Assembly (NCBI GenBank): GCA_946811695.1
Contig: OX328125.1
Coordinates: forward strand, 53,561,759 to 53,625,758
Origin: Gonocerus acuteangulatus
Taxonomy: Eukaryota; Arthropoda; Insecta; Hemiptera; Coreidae
Length of the DNA stretch: 64,000 nt
Direction: 5' to 3'
The position numbers were made by a program, and so were the translations under genes. Positions 35,450 to 50,200 of this stretch are shown here, in pieces. Position 1 is the stretch's first letter, and each line of letters starts with the position of its first letter. Under the pieces are notes generated by a model. The model ran no database searches, was not told the origin of the DNA, and saw only the letters and a list, made by a program, of their open reading frames with translations.

Positions 35450-38400
35450 TTTATTTTTGCTTCAATGTCTCAATTTGGCCAGTTTGTAAATTTCATTTAT
35501 ATTCATTGAAAGTGAAGCAATAATTCAAGCCAAGAAAGTTTAAAATAATTCTATTCCATTATTTAAAACACTCATTAATGTTTATAAAATGTGAGTACTT
35601 TAGGCCTTCCTGGTCTTAGAGAGAGCATTCAGAAGGAAGATTTTACATCCTGCCCACCTGAAGCTAATATACTATTGCCAAAAATAGAATAATTGCTTTT
35701 GTGGCCGAGTTGAATCCTGAAAATGCAAAGACTCGTTTCTCTCAATTATGTCTCACTAATTTGGCCAATTTTAGTTTTATATCTGAATGCCATTCATGAA
35801 TAATTTCACGTGTAATACCATGTGCATATGGTGTTTTATTTCACTGCTTCATTTTATTTCTATTCAATAGAAGTGTAAAAACAATTTTTTTAAAGCCTGG
35901 TATTTGGCAGATTACAACTGAATTTCATTTTGTTACAGAATATAAAATAAAAACTCAATGTAGGTAACATTGTACATATGTAAAAGGTAAATAATGGTGT
36001 TTCTGGTTTTATAGTATTAGGATCTTATGATTTAGAATTTTTTTTGTTATCCTTCAAAAGGATGTCTGTGTAATAGCATTTTTGCCAATGATTATTGTGA
36101 TCTATTACCAAATATAAATAAATAAATTTGTATATATGTAATATTTTATATTAGATTATAAGTATTACTATATTTTAGGGAATAGCCCATTTTCTGAGAA
36201 TCTTATCTCATTTAAATTTGATATTTTAGAAAATAGTAAATGCAGCATTTGATCTATTGGTAGTAGCAGAAACATTATCAAGGAATTCTGTATTTTTGAA
36301 ACTCAAATTTGAATTCACGATGTATGTTTATATAAACAAAGAAAAATATTAAAATTAAAAATGTTCTCGACTTTTATATGTATGGGTGGAGCCAGGTAAT
36401 ATGGGTGGAGACAGATAATTGTTGACCAGAAACCTGAATTGGGCCAGATAGGAATTCATATTTATACATTAATTTGGTTCACTTTAAATCAAATTAGTTG
36501 CACTAAGAATATATACTTTAAGAATGAAGGATTTGTGATACTGGAATTAAAATATTTAAAAAAAAATCCTTTCAAAAAGATTCAATTTTATTTTGAAGTT
36601 TATTTTTTTCAAAGGGAGAAAACAATGGCGATTCTCTTAATACTTTCACTGTTTGCTACTAAAAACTATCAGTCATTCTATTAAATTCTCAGTTGCTTCA
36701 GTTTCGGCTCAGGGTGAGAATTTATCATTAATTGCAAAACAAAGAAACATATATCACTCTAAAGAGGCTAATTATACAGTACGTATAGCTTCTCAAATAT
36801 CTGAAGTTCTTGCCACTTAAAAAAGTCGTAATAAACAGTGAATGCAGTTAAATATAATTCCTCACCATCTTTGTATAAAGCACTATTTTCATATTTTTCT
36901 GCCTCTATTAAAAATATCATAGTAAATTTGTTAATTGAGAAAAATAGAAGGAATTCTTCCAAATAGTTAATAACCTATTTAATTAGGAACATATTAATAT
37001 ATATAATTGTTGTAAAACATAATCTCTTTTAAATGTAGTTATTGAATATAAGTTTATAAAAAGGGGCCTTTAATTTTAAAAATTCAAAACTAAAAGAACA
37101 ATATATTTTTGGATGTTACTTCTTTTAGAATAATCAGCAACTAAATATAAGAATGATTTCCACCTTAAAAGGAAAGTTTGTTATTTTGAAAGCAAGAAAA
37201 TTCACTTTTTCTTTATTTGTGTTACTTAATATAGGAAAGTATATTTTTAAACTATCGTAGGAAATAATGTATACTTTTTTTAGTGGATTAATTGTTTTAT
37301 TGATGTTTATGAATTTATTTAAGAATTTTATGTTGCTGCTTCAAAAATATGTTATTTTTTTATGGAAGTATAAAAGATGAGATAATGTACATAGATTTTT
37401 TTAAAAAATGTGTGAAATCTGTATATATATACATATTTATGAAAAATGCTTTATTTATTTTAAGTGCCCATTCAAGGGTATGTAGTGAATTTTGAAAAAT
37501 ATTCTGGAATTTTTCAAAGCTCGCTGAAGCAGATTGTTCTTCCTCAAAGAATTTTCTTTTCTAATGAAGATTTTGGACAAGCTGTTTTTAATGATTTAAG
37601 TCTTAACTGTTATTAAAGAAACAGTTTTTAATGTGAATGGCTTAATTAACTATGTTACTATTAGTAGTAAATATCATTAATGAATTGTATGTCTGCCGAT
37701 TAGCAATCCCGATTTGAAATAAAATAAAAGTTCTAGGCAGCTTCTTATTTCTAAGTCTTCCTTATTTCTACTTCAATGTGCTTATTAGTTAAGAGAAGAC
37801 ATGCAATTCCTGAAAGACATTTTTCCTATCAACACATAATAATATTGGCTGATGTTATTTTCTTCTAAGAGGATCGAGTATCCGCAAACTTTGAATTCGG
37901 TTAAGGTAAATTCAGATTTATTCTATCATCTTATCAGATTTATTCTGCTCTTATCTTGTCAGCACAAAGGAAAAGAAGGAGTTCCAAAACATTTTTTATT
38001 TTATTTAAAAAAATTTTGCTAGTTAGATTCACTTGCCCGGTCCCAACTTATCCTCAATTTCAAAATGCCAATTGACCTTGCAAGTATTTTCAAAACTATA
38101 GGAAAAAAAAGTAAACAAAAAACCATTGCATATAAATGTAATTACAATCAGCTACTCAGTCATAAACGGTATCAATTTTGGGAAAAATCACAGCTTCATA
38201 TGACCCAGAAACATTTTTTTGAAATATTTTGATTCCCTAACAGAAAGACGTGAAGATAGTCATCCTCACTCATCAGTGACTTGAATTAGTCTGGAACAGT
38301 GGGTGACGATGGAACACAGCAGACTTCTTATAACATCCAGATAGCTGCGATCTTGTTATGATTTTCTAACAATATTGCTAAAACTGAATATTGAACAATA

Positions 38401-38549
38401 TTTTCTAAATGATCTGAAAACTGAAAATTAACCAATCCCTTTTACCAATTCTAAACCACATTCTTAGTATCCTTGAATTAAAATGGATGAGATCTATCAA
38501 ACATATTAAAATGTTAACCCCCTTTGCACAATTGTTTACACCCTTTGAG

Positions 38550-38820
38550 CAGATAATATCGTCCTTACCACGTCAAACTATCGAATATGCAAAAACTCGT
38601 TTTTCAGGTTGGAGACTTTGATCTTAGATTGTGAACGATACGGCTTGTCGTAAAATTGTTGCAACTCTAACCCCTTTAGAATAGCCTTTAATGTCTCAAA
38701 TAAAGTATCGAATAAGACCGGTTTCAATATATTACTTTTTCAATGGATAGAATATGTTTGTTCCCTAGTTTGTTCCGATTTGCATATTCGATAGTTCGAC
38801 ATGGGGAAGACGATAAGTGG
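38550..38820. repeat. Inverted-repeat element, about 270 bp
   Basis: ATCGTCCTTACCACGTCAAA and AACTATCGAATATGCAAA at the left reappear inverted at TTTGCATATTCGATAGTT and GGGGAAGACGAT at the right. A half copy lies near 45205-45270. Confidence 0.65.
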
Positions 38821-39497
38821 ATAAAAAGAAAAAATTAGAAAATACAATAATTTGTTCATATCTAATTCTCACAATCACCTATCCTAGTAATGATTGACTT
38901 TATTAATCATTTAAATAGGTTTTGATAAAGTAATTTGAATAAAGTCCACTGATCATAAGCAATCCGAGCCATAGGGAATGTGGATTTGATTTATAATGAA
39001 ACAAGTGGATTTTCTCTACTAGCTAATCATCGATAAGGTACGAGAGCCATATACCTAAAAACCAATGGCCAATATACCAAAAGGATTCATAATTAGATAT
39101 AAAATATTGTGAAAAAAAAATATTATGAAAGCAGCTTTGAGTTGTATAAGAAAGTAATAAAAGAAATTGTTAATCACAGTTTCGTTTTCTTTCTTCTTTT
39201 ACTTTAATGTGACAACTGATTATCTATTCTAGAATCATCTTAGGAAGTTGGTTATCTCAGCCAGTTTCTGATGTTCAGTAAGTCCAATGAAAGTGCAAGA
39301 AAATGCAAGACATACATTACTGCATTCAATTAGTATTAAATAAAAAGTTCATAGGTATTAAATAAGAGTAGAAATAAAATTACTAATATATTTTTAACAA
39401 ATCTAATAAAATTACACATCTCTTCAAAAATATTAAAACAAGTAACTGGCAATTTATATAGTAAAATTGTATATACTTTTTACCATGATCAACTTAA

Positions 39498-39503
39498 TTT
39501 ATT
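39498..39503 (-). terminator. Poly(A) signal of SLX4
   Basis: AATAAA on the minus strand, 67 bp downstream of the stop codon. Confidence 0.55.
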
Positions 39504-39569
39504 TAAAATTATAACAAAAGAAATATTCACATTAGTTCAATAAAATATCAATTTGTTTCTCAAAATGAA

Positions 39570-39671
39570 TTATCTTCTAATTTTTCTAAGCGAATTTGTC
39601 TGTTTTTTCTTTCGTTTCTTTCCAACTTGATGCCTGTTTTTTGTATGTTCTTCTATCCGATAGGAGACACC
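39570..39671 (-). CDS. SLX4: SLX4, terminal exon
   Basis: Acceptor ACTTTTTCAG|GGTGT. It encodes GVSYRIEEHTKNRHQVGKKR and a very basic tail, then TAA at 39572-39570. Confidence 0.83.
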   Translation of the reverse strand, partial: GVSYRIEEHTKNRHQVGKKRKKKQTNSLRKIRR

Positions 39672-40377
39672 CTGAAAAAGTATGGATGGATATAACTTAA
39701 AAATTTAATTTATTCTTCTCTTATATTGTACAGATGTTAAATAAACATATTTAAATAATAAAAATAAAAAAAAAATAAAAAAAATTCTTCTCTTAAAATG
39801 AAAAAGTCCCAATTAATTAAAAAATAATGCTTTAATGTTTATAAACTTATATTCTTCTTCTGGGTATTCCATATGACATTTATCAAAACCATGAATTTTT
39901 TATATATTACATGGAGGCTTATTGAGCAATAAGAATAAAAAAAATTGAAGGGAAGAGTTTCCTCTTTACCCATATTTTGCATTATATTTTTAAAATGTAC
40001 TAACAAAACAAGAAACGGGGTTTTGATGCGTCAAGTAGCTCTCTGTAAAAATACGTTTTCATTTGCATGTATTCATCATCTGAATTTTCAAAAAAAAAGG
40101 CACTTGAATTTATTTAAATGGTATTTTTATTAAGGGAGGGGCAATTCAGCATAGGAGAATGTGTTCAGCATTCAACAAAACGATTCCCATTAGTGTAAAC
40201 TAAAAGAGAAAATACATCAAAATTGGAGCTTTTGTTTGAATTCAAGCAGGTAGAGGATTAATCTTGATAAGGGACAATATCAAGTACAATCTGGGACAAA
40301 AAAAAAATCCAATTTTTTCTGTAATGTAAGAATAACATAAATATTTTCCTTTAATTTACCTTTAATTTTGTCCCGCA

Positions 40378-40452
<75 letters not shown>

Positions 40453-43400
40453 AACCATCGTTAAAGTGAGGAAACATGCTAACATGAAGGATGCCTTACA
40501 GATAACTTTTGAAAATATTTACATTTTAGCAAAGATATAGAAGCTATGCCAGGCAAATACAAGTAGACTGACACACAAAAATTATTTGCCCTTCCAGAAG
40601 ATCGAAAATAATTTTGATGTACAGAATAATTCACAATAAAAAATATAAATGAAAAGGTGTTTAATATACATACTAGGTCATCCAGAATGTTTGCCAGTTC
40701 AGGTAGGGTGCATTGAATTCCATGTTCTTTAATAGCTAAATGTAATTTTTTCAGAGAAAGAATGTGGAATAAAACAATGGCAGTAAACAGGTCATTATTT
40801 GTTTTAAGAAACTTGACTATTACTTTTTTCAGTTCACCTGAAAAAAAAGAAGTTATTATACACCAGGAAAATAGTGAATTTTAAATTAGCCACTGTATTA
40901 TTCTATTCACAATCAAATAAGAAATAATTTGTGAGAATGGAATGACATACCCATGACGTACCCAAGACATCTGAATGAAAACTGTATGTGTCTAGAGTAA
41001 ATTGACAATTGAATATTTCAATAAGTTTCTTTAGCAATAACAAGCTTCCTCCCCACTTTGTAAACTTGACACCAGTGATGTTCTTATGTTCTTTTTTCTG
41101 GGTTTAAGGAAGTAGGTAGACAACAGAAAATATAAGAAAGATTAGTTCTCATTTAAAGAAAAAGATTATTTTTTTTTTAGGTTAATCTGCAGAAAGAAGT
41201 CCTTTGATATAGCTGAATAATATTGATCTTAACAATTGTATATAATGGTCAGGAAACTGGTAAGATAATTTTTTTAAATATTTATAAAAAATTAAGACTA
41301 AAAAAAATATTTCAGCCCAAGAGGTCTATTATGCCAGAGGGAGAGAGTACTATTTATGCATTTCTAGCTTCTATCCTAATGGGTGTTCATTTTAATTATT
41401 TCTTTAAACAACTATTTATTCAAATTTTAATTTAAAAATACAATTTGTTTGATCCATTCCTCAGACCTTAATAAGTCCATTATTTATATCATAATTTTAC
41501 AACGTTCGGCCTTCAGGCCATTTTCAATATCTAGAAGGAAAATAAAGTAAGTGTAACAATAAAAATAACACTCTTATTAAATAATTTATATTAATTTAAT
41601 CCTTTGTCAAATATGTTATACTTTAGTTTACCTTATTTCTAACAGCCTCTTTTTTAAAACATTTTAAGTTTAGGCTTTGTCATCCTGGCAATTCTTCTCA
41701 TAAAAACTATTTCTATAATTACATTATTAAAACCTTACTTCAAATTTTATAGGTATATTCCAATTTTAATGCCCATTTATTATTGACAAAGAATTTTAGG
41801 ACAGGTTATTTATAGGTTACCACCCCTTTTTAGCCAGGGTTGGGGTTCATGTATTTTCTTTTTTTCAAAAAAAAAAAGATTCACCCCTAGGGGAAATCGA
41901 ACCCACGACCTTTGGCATAGAGTGCCTTAGCACTCAAGGCCACTTTTAGACAACTAACAAACCTGACTTCATAAAAATACAGTTGATTTGTATCAATTTA
42001 AAAGCTTGATTTTTTAGGGGTATTAACATTCTATCCAAATTCATACAATAAGCATCTCATTGAAAGGGGGATATATTTAAGAAAAAGATATAGAAAAAAA
42101 AAAATGCGAGGAAGCCAACACCTAAGTTAGAAGAAGAAACAAAGTGAATTCTTACAAGATTTTGGATTAGTAACTTCTTTATTTCCGTTGACTTCAGCTC
42201 CTTTGGGATTATATTCAATATACTGTTTTCTTTCAATGCTGAAAATATCATTTTCTATTGTATTGCATAATATTAATTTTGAAAAGTTCCACATTAAAGA
42301 AAATTACAAGAAATTTATTTGGTTAGGGATTATGGGACATCAATTATTCAAAGTTAGTCACTTTTGGTAGAGAAAATGTGAAATAAATATTTATTAGTTT
42401 TTAGTCAGTAGGTAAATAAAATAATATTGAAATTTAAAAAGTGTTAATTAACTCAAATTACTATATATATTTTACAACTTTAGAAGACTCTTGAGAAAAA
42501 TTCAGCTTCTTGCTTGGGGTAATACTACCTTGTAACTTTTTTTTTACAATTTTTTTTATGGGCTAAAATTCTTAACTAATCAAAAATGATATCCAAGAGT
42601 GTTTATGAGAAGGAAACATTTTTAAATGGGCAAAAAAATACGATTTTTCCAGTGAAATCCCCATGCCGATTGAACACGGTTCTGATTTGAAGATAAAGTT
42701 TTGAGCGAGCTTCGATTGGCACCTTTTTAATTGTTAAATTTCTTTTTGGTCCTCCTTTAATACATTTCAAAATTTAAAACCTAAAGTAAGTAAAAAAATT
42801 TAAGATAGCAAGTAAAAAAATTAAATAGGAAAGACATGAACATTTCAGAACATTAAACTTTAATGTAGTTTTCTCAAAACTATGTTTTTCAAATCGGGCG
42901 CTACTCTGGCGTCTTCAATTTTTTCCCGATCAACTTCAAATTTTAACTGCAGCTCCTATGTATAACGATTTTATGATCGATTTTCGACAGATTTTAAATA
43001 GAAAATGAATAATAGAAGGTGTTGATCATCGGGGTTTCGGTCTTTTTTTCAATAAAAACTTCATTTTATAGGTAAAATGTATTTATTAATGCCAACGTTT
43101 CGGCTTGATATACAAGCCTTCTCCATAGCCCCTGAAGAAGGCTTGTATATAAATCCGAAACATTGGCGTTAATAAAGAAATTTTACCTATAAAATGTAGT
43201 TTTTATTGAAAAAAAAAAAGACCGAAACCCTGATGATCGACACCTTCTAATTCTCAACGATCGACTATATCTTCTCAATCGAAAATGAATAATTGTTCAC
43301 CATTTTCGAAAAAAAATTAATATTTCTTAAAAATCCTATGTACTTTACTATATTTAACCTTCTTCTTTCAAAATAATTTTAGTTTTTCGTTCTAGATTAG

Positions 43401-43996
43401 AAATTGCCGTCTGCAGACTATCGCCCTTGAAAAAAGAGGGTTTCCGTTTGTCAGACACAATGTCACCATTATTTTTTTCAAAGAATTGAAACGTATTTTT
43501 ATGGATATTTTAACATCCCATATTCAACGTCCGATACAAAGAATTAAAAAATATTGGACTTGGATTTTTGATTGCACAAAGTAGTATTACCCCTTAACAA
43601 TAAATACAGCCTAATATAATGTAAGGGAGCCTCACGCAAGAATAGTCACTGAATGAAAAACAATTTTATAATTATTATCTGCACTTTACTCATTCTCTAA
43701 TAACTTTTAAAAATGCATTATATAATTGTGTTATCTAAATTTGCTTATTTATATTTATTTATTTATTTATTTTTTTTTTTTATGACATGTATAATTTCTT
43801 TTACTTTGCGTTTCATTGTGTTTCTTTCTTTATCTCTGATCTTTACGTTTATCAAGTTATATACATTTTTCTTCTGTATAGCAGAGCATGGTTAGCAAAG
43901 CAAGGACTGTTTTCTATTCTTGTTCACCAATGTTGTTTAATTCTGCAAATGCAATGATTCGTCAATAGAAAATTTATTACAATCCTTACATTTAAT

Positions 43997-44057
<61 letters not shown>

Positions 44058-44167
44058 TCCCTATTTTGGTTATTTTGTCTTTAGTTTTTGTGAGGTTACT
44101 TTCTTTATTTTATTATTATCGGTCACCATCAAGTTTTGCTCTTTAAACACACTTTTTGTAGGACTCT

Positions 44168-44234
<67 letters not shown>

Positions 44235-47200
44235 GTTTTATCTGATAATTATAATCTTCCAAGGGTCTTATTTTAAAGTAGTCTGTTGTTTAAAAATGTT
44301 ATGATTTTTGAAAGTTTCATATTTTCCTGAATTGTCTAATTTATATTTAAAATGATTTTTGTTTTTCATTTTAAATTTTATTTTATTTCATTTTTCTTTG
44401 TTTGATAAAATTATTCATATCATCCATGCCATAAATTCTCTTTTATTTTTAAAATTTGAACTGCTGACTCTCAACAAATTAAATACACAAGCGCCGAAAT
44501 TCTCTGTGTTATTCTTTATTTTAGAAGCAACAATAAAATTCTTAAGATCGAGTTAGTTAGCATAGTTAAAATGTTTGAGTTTTCGGCATGTGGATGATAA
44601 CATTTGGCCTGTTGATGAACAATAAGTTCCAAATTCATCACAGGAAAATATAATTTGGGAAGGATATCTTCTAAAAAAATAAAATTTATAATGCTAAAAT
44701 GTTTCTTACCATTTTCAAAGAATGCAAAATAATATTTTGCCTAGGAATGATCTTTAGCGTATAATTTTCCTAAATTAAAAATAAGTATATCTCACCTCTT
44801 TTCTTCACTACTAGGTGTACTAGAATCTTCCTCCAATGGCTCACTATTAGGTGGCAGTTCCCTGTGAGTCTGATCGTAAATGTAACGAAGCAATGCTTTT
44901 GCTTTCTTCCGCCCTAATGTTGGTTTTAAACCATATTTAGACAATTCACTCTGGAAAAAAATAGAGACAATCGATTATTTAAAATTCAGAGCAACCAAAA
45001 GATAATGATAGTTATTTAACATTTTATCAAAAAATATTCGTAGGTAAGGTCGAATATACACAAAAAAAAATCCGGAAAATTCTAATGATTTTACTATAAG
45101 CCAAATAAAATGCCAATTTGTGTACGCTAGTAGGGCAATTTATGTAAGTTCCATATTTTACCATTGGTTGTTTGTTTATTTTCATAAGTAAGTAACCCTG
45201 AGGTATGGTCGTTTATATTGTCCCTACCAAGTCAAACTGTAGAATATGAAAATCGGAGCAAACTAGCGAACGAACCTACTAGTAGTGGTCGCGACCACTT
45301 TTTTGTAACATTTTTTTATCAGTTTAGACATTTATAGCTAAAGCTTATTTATGCTAATATTCTTTTTCCTCTCATAAGTCTCTAGTTATACATGAAATGT
45401 TTTAGGTAACAGGACCCGAAGGCTCAAAGGCATGAATAGAAATGTGAAATATGGAATACTTGTTACTGAATCTGATTTCCTCATAATCATTATTACAAAC
45501 AAAATTGTATACAAACATACAATTGTTCTGATAGGTGAAAAAAATTACCTGTAAATCAGGAGAAGCCATTGTACTGTAATTTGCTAGTGGCGTGGCATCC
45601 TTAATTATAACTTCTTGGTCTGGTGTTGCAGTCAGTTCCTTAGATCCAGATGGCCTTGGTGTTGATGTATTCACTTTTTTATTAATGCTTTCTACATCAA
45701 TTATGTCCTCTACAAAACTAGGGAATGACGTATGGAGAAATTTATCAAGGGACGATTTCTTAGTTTTTGGAGAAGAATCAATGTCTCTAATATCATTGTC
45801 TAAAGTAACTGGTGGAGATTCACGGCTATTATTAGAAAGCAAAACTGATTTATTGTCCTCATTTATTTTGTTGCTATACCCATTTTCTGATGGGGTTTCA
45901 CTCTCATTTATATCAAAATTAAAATGGAAACTACTGTTGTAACTATTATCACCAATGTTGTCAACATTCGATGAAATATCATTACCAGTACTAGAAGAAA
46001 CTTTCTCTCGCCACAACTTTATATCGTTATTTTCTTTTTCTGGAGAACGGGTATCATCTGCGGAAGAATCTAAAGTTAAAACTTCAGAGCTGAAAGGACT
46101 TTTTTCAATATTTTGTGATAAATTCTCTAGATTATGACTAGATGATAATATACGTTTTTTTCTAATATCACATTCAAAACCTGATTTGCGCTTAACTTTG
46201 AATGAACTTTCATTGACTTCAAGTGCTGTATTATCAAATAAATCTGGGGACAAACTTCTTCTTGAAAAAACTTTAAACGGGCGAGAGTCTTTGGGTGATT
46301 TAATTTCAGTTTTTTTAGTCGACTCAAAATATTTCACATCACAAGACGATGAAGAACTGCTAGTCAAAATAATAGGAGGCCCATCTAAAATAAAATTTTC
46401 TTTTTCAGAAACATCTTTATTTTTAGACGATATGGAAGCATCGCAAGATATACCTCTGTCTTTTACATTACTTGAATCCTGATTTCGGTCAGGTGAATCA
46501 CAAGGCGCACTGCGTGTGGACTGACTATAAAATAGATCTATTTCAGTACACGATGAAATTAATGTGTGAAGATAATGTAACTTAAATTTTCGTGCTAAAG
46601 CAGTCAAGTCTCTTTTTTCATCTTTAGACAAATTAGAAATATCATCGGTTCTCCCGGTGTAAATGTATTTTAAAAATGTCCGTGTGGATTCAGGAGGGTA
46701 ATGTGACAAATCTATAGCATGCGGCTTGTATAAACAGATAACTTCATTTAATATTTCTGGGCAGCGAGCCTTAAAAACCATCTTATGGCAAGGAACAATT
46801 CCTGACGGCAAGAGTATGTCAACATCACTTAATTCCTCATCACCAAACACTGCACTCCAGTCATCTGACAATAGTTTTAGAGACTCCAATTTTGTTCCAA
46901 ACTCAATACTACTGACTGCTATCTCTGCCTGAGGGATAATTGTAGGATCTGAATTCTCATCAATATCTCTCACTTCTGGCTTAATCTGAGAGGAGCCCGC
47001 TGTTTTTTTACTAGAACCCTGGGCACAAAAAAAAAGTAACAATCATATTATAAATCATTTAAAATAAAAAAAAGTTTATTTTACTTTGCATTGCATTATT
47101 TTTAAAATATTCTCAAAATACTAATGTTTAATAAATCTAAATAGGAAACATTTATGATGTAGAAAAAAGTTATTTATTTAAATTTTTAGAGTCCACTTAT

Positions 47201-50200
47201 AAGTAAAACAGATTTTTAGTACTGGTTTTCTAAAAGTTAAACCACTTTTCTAATCAGGATAGGGCTGATGCATTTTTTTCCTCAAAGAACCGCCATCACC
47301 CCTAGTGGGATCAAAACCACAAATTAAGGAAAAGAGTCCTCAAAATTTAGCATTTTTGCCATAGGCCTCCTAAAAATTTATAATTCCAGTAAGTAAATTC
47401 ATTCATACAACCAATAAGGAACCAAATAAATCTGTAATCACTTTCTTATGGTTTTGGCAGTGGGATAAAATAACTAATAGATATCTTTGAATAATCAGGA
47501 TAGGGCTGATGCATTTTTTTCCTCAAAGAACCGCCATCACCCCTAGTGGGATCAAAACCACAAATTAAGGAAAAGAGTCCTCAAAATTTAGCATTTTTGC
47601 CATAGGCCTCCTAAAAATTTATAATTCCAGTAAGTAAATTCATTCATACAACCAATAAAGAACCAAATAAATCTGTAATCACTTTCTTATGGTTTTGGCA
47701 GTGGGATAAAATAACTAATAGATATCTTTGAATACACACAAACTATCTACATAACTATATTTATTTAAAAAATGCAAATACTAAATAAATCAGCGATTTT
47801 TCCTTTTCTTTTTTTTTTTAATTGATTGACTTGTGATTTATGGAAGAGTTAACAAAAATGCTATGAGAGATGCAGGATAGTTTAACCCTTAATTACTGGC
47901 GTCGGGTCATATTGACCCAAATGTATTGACCTTTGTATCGACCTTTGCCCTCAAATCTTTGTATTTCAATAAATATTATTGTTTATTTAAATTACTTTAC
48001 CCAAAAAAATCAATTTAAAGTTTGTGTCACTGGGGACCCGACACCATTAGTTATGGAAGAAAAAGCACACCAGTAATTAAGGGTTAAGTGGTACTAAAGT
48101 ATGGCGGATTACTATTTTTTTTACCCTTGCCAAAATCATAAAAAATTATATAAACTAATCCGGGTCAAATAAAATTAATGGATAGTATAAGTCTGCTTAT
48201 GCTTCCCAGTCATCATATTTTCTGATTCAAGGTATTTTGGTGTCACACTAGAAGAGACTAAAAATGTTATGTCAGAATTATAAATAGGTTTCTCATAAGG
48301 GGGAAGAATAATACAGATTGCCAATGGCCATAGCCATGTTGAATGCACCGGTTCCCATAGATCACCGAAGTTAAGCAACGTCAGGCGTGGCCAGTACCTG
48401 AATGGGTGACCGACCACATGCTGTTGACATTATAGAAAAGGGTGGCAACCTGTAGACAGCCCGGCGTTAATTGCCCTAATGTTGATACGCCGTTAAACTA
48501 AAAAGTAATAATAATAACAAAATAAAAAATAATACAGATTAGATGGACTTGAAAGCGGAAGTATCACAGGTAAATAAAGAAGCCCTCAAACCGACGCGAC
48601 AGCGGGAGCGGGAGCAGTAGCGGGAATCCAACTTCAGGTGCAGGACCGAGTACTGCTGGGTACTCGTCACTTCAGTGGGAACGGAATTTTATTAATTTGT
48701 TTATTCATGATAATATAGTGTTTTATATAAGTAATTTTTCAGATGAAGAAGAGGCTGTCTTGTTATTAGCTCTCGTCGAAGAGGACCACCGACCTAAGTA
48801 CATTATTTATTTATTGAAATTTTAACGACCATTTATTATTAACTAAGAATTTTAGGGGGGGGGGGGTTATCTATAGGTTACGAACATTAAATAAATTTTA
48901 AAAAAATAAATAAATAATCATTTAGACAATTAGACCACTTTTTCATATCAAATATATATATACAATACGAAGGAAACGAAGAATGTGGATTCATGATATT
49001 AATGCAAACCATGGGGATCAACTAGCGAAGAATATTAAACCTTATGCCAGAACTCTGTAGAGATATCAAAAGATTTTACAATTACTTTTGAATTTCTCCT
49101 GACTGTTTTAATGAAATTTATAACTCAATTATGTCTTACAAAAGCTGATAATGCTTAACAAAAGTGATTTACAGTGAGTTCTTGACACAAATACAACACC
49201 ATACTTCGGTATTTTTTACGACCATACAGAACAAATGTACATACATTTAATTTACGCCTGCTCACTAACGGACGAATGCAGGACAACGTTGACCAATTCT
49301 ATAAATATACGGGCGATCTGAGTCTAGAACTCTGCAGAGAGCGGGCAATCCCGTGCCTGTTAGAACACACCCATAGCCCGCCATGTAAATAGGTCCCGCA
49401 GATTTCCCACAACTGCTCCCACTCCTGCCATCCCGCGCCGGATCGAGAGAGCCCTAATAGTGACGTGAATTTGGGAAATGAGATACAAGCGAATGTGTGA
49501 ATGGCTTTTCCAGTGCTTTATTAAGCTGCTTATTTCAGAGATAAATTTTTCCCAACTCGCCTTGGTTAGTGAACTCTCGTCCTGTGTTTCACTAGTAACA
49601 GATTCTGATCTTTTCAGCTTTCAAATAGTCTTGAATTTTATTTTTATGGTTTTATAGATCAATCAAATTAATTTGCTGCATTTAAAAACAATACATCTAA
49701 GGCTAAAATGAAATGACTTTCAACTCAAAGAAAATTAATGAAAGCTTCCCAGTTGTGACCACGTAGGAAACCCCTCAAAGCCTGATTTTAATGAGCGTTT
49801 TTTGGATCTCCAGAAAAGTTTAGTTTTTTGATAATTAGTGACTTTGAACTCTATATAGATGAATTATGATAATCTATATAGCTGTTTCTTTTTATTTGGA
49901 TTTTTGGGTTATTCAAATCTTAACTTATTTAAATACATTACTCCAATCTGAAAAAGTGATTTTTAAGTTATTTTAAATGATTAAAATGTGTTTCTATTAA
50001 ACCCACTTATCAGATAGCAGGTCAACAAATAAAAAAAAAAAAATTAATAATAATGATTTATTAATCTACACTCTATTAGTTTCACCCGTATAGTGCCTTA
50101 TCAGGAGCTAAACTTAAAACTATTTACAGCAAAGTAAAAACAACTGCATTATCAATGGGACACTGCTGATTTAAAGCAGCCTTAACACTTTCAGGCCCGA

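Larger units (their letters stand above)
35450..39569. other. Intergenic region between convergent genes, including 3' UTRs
   Basis: AT-rich DNA follows the Ig-FN3 stop. Plus-strand AATAAA hexamers occur near 35946, 36118 and 37715, any of which could end that mRNA. On the minus strand AATAAA at 39498-39503 lies 67 bp past the SLX4 stop. No coding frame is convincing. Confidence 0.6.

Noticed and set aside
45592..46932. Plus-strand open frames opposite the large SLX4 exon
   Set aside because: They are antisense shadows of the SLX4 BTB exon.
48320..48428. Functional 5S rRNA gene
   Set aside because: It has substitutions, an internal deletion and a SINE tail in place of a T-run terminator.
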